Assembly: GCA_022264855.1 (NCBI GenBank)
Contig: JABYQU010000019.1
Span: 186,001 to 250,000 of the forward strand
Origin: Lenzites betulinus
Lineage: Eukaryota > Basidiomycota > Agaricomycetes > Polyporales > Polyporaceae
Direction: 5' to 3'
Length of the DNA: 64,000 nt
Below, piece after piece: positions 60,673 through 64,000 of the stretch; position 1 is the stretch's first letter, and every line of letters begins with the position of its first letter. Both the position numbers and the translations under genes were made by a program. The notes beneath the pieces were generated by a model. The model was not told the origin of the DNA, did no database searches, and saw only the letters and a list, made by a program, of their open reading frames with translations.

Positions 60673-61581
60673 TCACCATAGCCTCTGTTGAAAGGCCTTA
60701 TACTCGGCCTCCCATATCTGCCTGACGATTTCTCCAGTCTCCTCGGTGACGTCTGTCCACGGACCTTCGTCATCCGCCGCAATATTGTCCAGAGGAATAA
60801 TGTCAAGGCGGTTCCCGGCCCATCGCCCTCGCCCCAGATTTCCTTCGTACCGTAAACTGTGGTCGTCGGGCGATCCCGAACAACAGATGTTGATGAGGAA
60901 GAAGTGGGATAGCTGGGCCTTGTTAATTTGACCGCCCGAGTCCCAGTGCGGAAGGCTCTCGCACAGTTTCCATGCGGCATCTCCACGCACGTACTCGTGC
61001 TTGGTGAGGCTGCGGAGTGCCCACGTTCGGCCGGCAGAGTAGTAGGGGTAAATTATGCTGTTACCCAAGGCACGATCGTTCCGATCAGGCCAGTCGTCCA
61101 AACGCGGGACTGCGGGACGATGAGGATCCCAGACCTGGATGTTTCTCGGGTTTTCGAAGCGGTAAAGCATGTGGTCGAGAAAGTTGGGGCTCGAGTCGTC
61201 CTCTTCCGCGAAGTCTTCTATGTCCGATATTTCCTCGCTGGTAAGGACGCCAGGCGGAAGATCGGACAATGGGTCTGTGTAATCACCAACGCAGATGATG
61301 CGATGTCCTGCGAGAGTCTGAGGTGTGAGTGCGCTCGTCAGCTTAGCGACGTGATTGCGCGCGCGGGCCAGGACGGCTTTGCAGGTAACTGCGAGGGCGA
61401 AGAAAGAACAGCGATGGTAGAACTTCGTGCCCTTCATGCGCTTCGTGTGCTTCAGCTCGTCAAATATGAGGTCGAAGAGCTCTTGGGATAGGTGGCGGAA
61501 AGGCGAACCACCCTGATCCAGAATGGTGCCCTGCAGCAGCTCATCGACTCTGGTGCTAAACAAGGCAAGCTCATCAGACAT
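60673..61581 (-). CDS. Uncharacterised F-box-like protein, single exon
   Basis: Intron-free frame on the - strand; the likely start is MSDELALFSTRVDELLQGTI at 61581, though the frame is open to 61662. SPFRHLSQELFDLIFDELKH resembles an F-box first helix, and FFALAVTCKAVLARARNHV the second part. The remainder (AGHRIICVGDYTDPLSDLPP, then GVLTSEEISDI; DRALGNSIIYPYYSAGRTWA, then LRSLTKHEYVRGDA) matches my memory of a repeatedly duplicated Agaricomycete family without known function. It ends WEAEYKAFQQRLW. Absence of introns is unusual next to intron-rich neighbours but common for this family. Confidence 0.65.
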   Translation of the reverse strand: MSDELALFSTRVDELLQGTILDQGGSPFRHLSQELFDLIFDELKHTKRMKGTKFYHRCSFFALAVTCKAVLARARNHVAKLTSALTPQTLAGHRIICVGDYTDPLSDLPPGVLTSEEISDIEDFAEEDDSSPNFLDHMLYRFENPRNIQVWDPHRPAVPRLDDWPDRNDRALGNSIIYPYYSAGRTWALRSLTKHEYVRGDAAWKLCESLPHWDSGGQINKAQLSHFFLINICCSGSPDDHSLRYEGNLGRGRWAGNRLDIIPLDNIAADDEGPWTDVTEETGEIVRQIWEAEYKAFQQRLW

Positions 61582-62247
61582 ATATGCGGCACAAACATCG
61601 GTGGACGTACTGAGGCGGAGCAGGCACCCGCAGCTGCTTCGCAATGTCGGGCACCAAATCATCGTCCCAGAAGAATTCTCTCATCTTTCCGCCGTTCAAA
61701 AGGGTTGTCTCTGCGTCGAGATCCAGGCTTGTTACACCATGAACATGAGTCACAGGCGTCGGTTTGGAGAGCGCAAACTACTCACATATACCAACACTGG
61801 CCCATTGTAACCCGAGAGACGTGGTTACACGCTGACGTGGGTCATTGGGGGGAACATCTTATAAAGGATGTCGCTTAAGACTCCAGACATGTGTGATGCG
61901 CGAGGCGTCACGCGCGGCAACTGCACTATGTAACCATTACCTTGGCTACACGAGCCACTCCCTTCTGGCTGGACTATGGATTACTATCTGCACAAACGTC
62001 AAACCAATTTCTCCCCCCGCGACTCGGGGGTATCGGGATCATCTCTGGACATTGTACGAGCCCATCTCCGAGACCACATCGCACACAGATCCTTACACCG
62101 CGACAAGTCATTTTTTGTATCGCGGAATGAGCATGGCACGCACCATCTCCAGTCCATCAAGTGGTGTGCCGACATGGCCAATACTCGAAATGCAATGATA
62201 TACAGCTAGATCTCAATGCTCCGACCACAAAGGACCGACCCAAACGA
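61582..62247. other. Interval without a supported gene
   Basis: 5' region of the F-box-like gene and 3' region of the E1-beta gene. Overlapping short frames at 61845-62209 have no recognised content. Confidence 0.4.
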
Positions 62248-63918
62248 TCAATACGTGAGGGTCTCCACTACTGCGTCCAGCACCCGTATAGGATCCGGCA
62301 TGTAAAACTTCTCGTACTGCATCGGAACTGGGGTACTACAACACGTCATTAGCGTATAGTTCACATGTGCAAGGGGAATGAACGCACTCCCAACCAGTCA
62401 CCAACCGCACAGGCGCATTCAGCTTGAGGAAGCACCTCTTCTGAATCTCCGCGCCGATTTCGGCGCCGACGCCGCCAATCCGCCCTGCCTCGTGGACGAC
62501 GACTAGACGGCCGGTGCGGTTGACGCTCTCGGCAATCGTCTCGACGTCCCAGGGCATGATTGTGCGCAAGTCAATGAGCTCAGCTTTGGCTGAGCGTAAC
62601 GATTCAGGAACGTGTGGCGCGAGAGATGGCGGCGGGTGAGAGAGCATCTTCAGCGCCGTCTCGCAATGGTATATAGGAGTACCCCAGGAGACGATGGTGA
62701 GATCGTCCCCTCGAATAAGGGTTTCGGCCTTGCCCAGAGGTATCTCGTAGTCGTCCATTGGAACCTGTTCGACTGCACGAGTGATAAGAGAGGGATATCT
62801 GGTCTCAAGGAAGGAGATGACGCACCCGAGGACCGATACAGAACCTTCGGCTCCATAAAGATGACGGGATTAGGATCCCGTATCGAACTGAGAAGGAGCC
62901 CCTTGGCCTGAATTGGGGATCGTGGTATTACCAGCTGCGCGAAGACCTGACTTCAATAACTAGAAACCTGGGGAACCTCAAAGCTTACTTTCAGTCCGGC
63001 GGCTCCCATAAAGAATCCCTCAGGGCTCTGGGAATGGTAATGGCCTCCATGACCAACAGCCATAGAAGGGGTGCGGAAGGTCAACTTGCCAACGTCGAAA
63101 TTACCGCTGCTCCTGAATCGGAACTTCGCAGCCTCGTTGACAATCTGCGAAGCTTCATTTAGGAACCGGTCGGAGCTATTTACGACTCAATGGTATGACG
63201 TACCTGGTCGAAGGCGGGGAATATGTAATCGGCAAATTGTATCTCAGCAATTGCTGTGTGCCCCATGGAGGCGAGGCCGACGCCGAAGCCTGCGATCCCC
63301 TGCTCCGTTAAAGGCGTATTAAACACCCTTTCACGTCCTGTACGCGTTGAGAATACCAGTCGCGGTGCTGATGGATGCCGAACATACCAAACTCCTCGGC
63401 AAGGCCCTGTGCGGCAATTGTATCAGCCTACGCAGCACGATCGAGCTTCCGCCACTGAGCGAACTAACCATGGTACAACGGAACACTCCCCCGAAGGCAA
63501 CATCTTCCCCAAAGACCACCGCGGTATCATCTTTCGTCAGGGCAATGCTGGATTGATGAGCACTCGCGGTAAGCTGTCAATCAGGGCGCGTTCGGGAAAT
63601 TAGGATGGCGTGCCTCAATGCGTCTCGAACTGCCTGGTACATGTTCATCTTGCGGGTCTCGCGACCAACCATTTCTCGCGCAGGATCCTGCTCAGTCTGG
63701 TCCACATACCGCAGACCCGCAGTGCGCAGTGCCAAGTCGCGGGTGGGCTTGAGGAACGTGGAAGTTGCTATGGATGGCAAGTGGCCGCCTGCAGGTGCAG
63801 GATGTACTTCGGTGCTTTGCCACCGACGGCCCGAACGCTGGTCATAGAGTCCCATTAGTCGAGCGCGTGGAAGAGAACAGGCCTGTAGCATACGTGGATT
63901 CGCGCGAGGGTCTTCAGC
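62248..63918 (-). CDS. BCKDHB: Branched-chain 2-oxoacid dehydrogenase E1 beta subunit, mitochondrial
   Basis: Thiamine-diphosphate E1 component of the mitochondrial branched-chain keto-acid dehydrogenase (valine, leucine, isoleucine breakdown); pairs with an alpha subunit. The start at 63918 gives a short first exon MLKTLARIH, then RSGRRWQST, a plausible mitochondrial presequence. Blocks follow: [80 protein letters not shown], then [40 protein letters not shown] and [20 protein letters not shown]. After these come [35 protein letters not shown], and [18 protein letters not shown]; the end is [20 protein letters not shown] with TGA at 62248. About eight introns; one uses a GC donor. Family hallmark residues are intact. 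Confidence 0.93.
63548..63613 (-). other. GC-AG intron in BCKDHB
   Basis: The donor is ag|gcacgc at 63613 on the - strand and the acceptor atccag at 63550-63548. The join gives ...[13 protein letters not shown], a conserved block of E1-beta. The reading frame stops if the intron is retained, so splicing from the GC donor is required. Confidence 0.75.
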
Positions 63919-64000
63919 ATGAAGTGTGTGGAAAGGCGGGGATGGAGGTGGTCGACGAGGAAGAGCGGATGGGGGACATGATCCGAGGGCGTCAGGAGGT

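Overview
The window is nuclear DNA of a filamentous basidiomycete, most likely an Agaricomycete. The genes are compact and GC-rich in coding sequence. They are cut by many short introns (about 50-70 nt) with GT..AG ends and CTRAC-type branch sites, and the conserved proteins are fungal in type (Cox7a/COX9, UPF0357/DUF2015, Stt4, QDE-1-like RdRP). Exon joins are given only where reading frame, splice motifs and family conservation agree. No tRNA, rRNA or CRISPR array was found.

Layout. 1-11.5 kb is a housekeeping block made largely of head-to-head pairs: PP2A B55 subunit (-) / COX9 (+), ER J-domain protein (-) / FBXO9-like F-box protein (+), DUF2015 protein (-) / EMC5 (+). 11.5-16.6 kb is a poorly conserved stretch with three hypothetical genes and one long perfect inverted repeat. 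16.6-23.3 kb holds a sterol O-acyltransferase (+), a hypothetical cell-surface-like or soluble protein (+) and a secreted RNase T2 (-). 24.6-31.9 kb is dominated by a nearly complete Tad/I-like non-LTR retrotransposon on the - strand. It sits 6 bp upstream of the start codon of a small membrane-protein gene on its 3' side, and abuts a truncated protein-kinase gene on its 5' side. 33-34 kb has a C-terminal aminotransferase remnant, 34.9-36.2 kb a repeat-containing hypothetical gene and 36.5-38.2 kb an F-box gene.

38.5-53 kb returns to large conserved genes, all on +: phosphatidylinositol 4-kinase STT4, an RNA-silencing RNA-dependent RNA polymerase, and a glutaminyl-peptide cyclotransferase-like M28 protein. 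53.7-56.8 kb is a coiled-coil membrane protein with a novel-looking degenerate repeat. 57.2-60.4 kb is an intact Old Yellow Enzyme gene followed by a decayed tandem copy. 60.7-61.6 kb is an F-box-like hypothetical gene, and 62.2-63.9 kb encodes the mitochondrial branched-chain 2-oxoacid dehydrogenase E1-beta subunit.

The genes do not form one pathway. The most unusual observations are a predicted AT-AC intron next to an 8-nt microexon in the kinase domain of STT4, an 11-nt microexon in the RdRP, a GC-AG intron in BCKDHB, the LINE insertion with its ATGA-coupled ORFs and flanking broken kinase, and two lineage-specific repeat proteins. I did not find a convincing novel multi-gene system.
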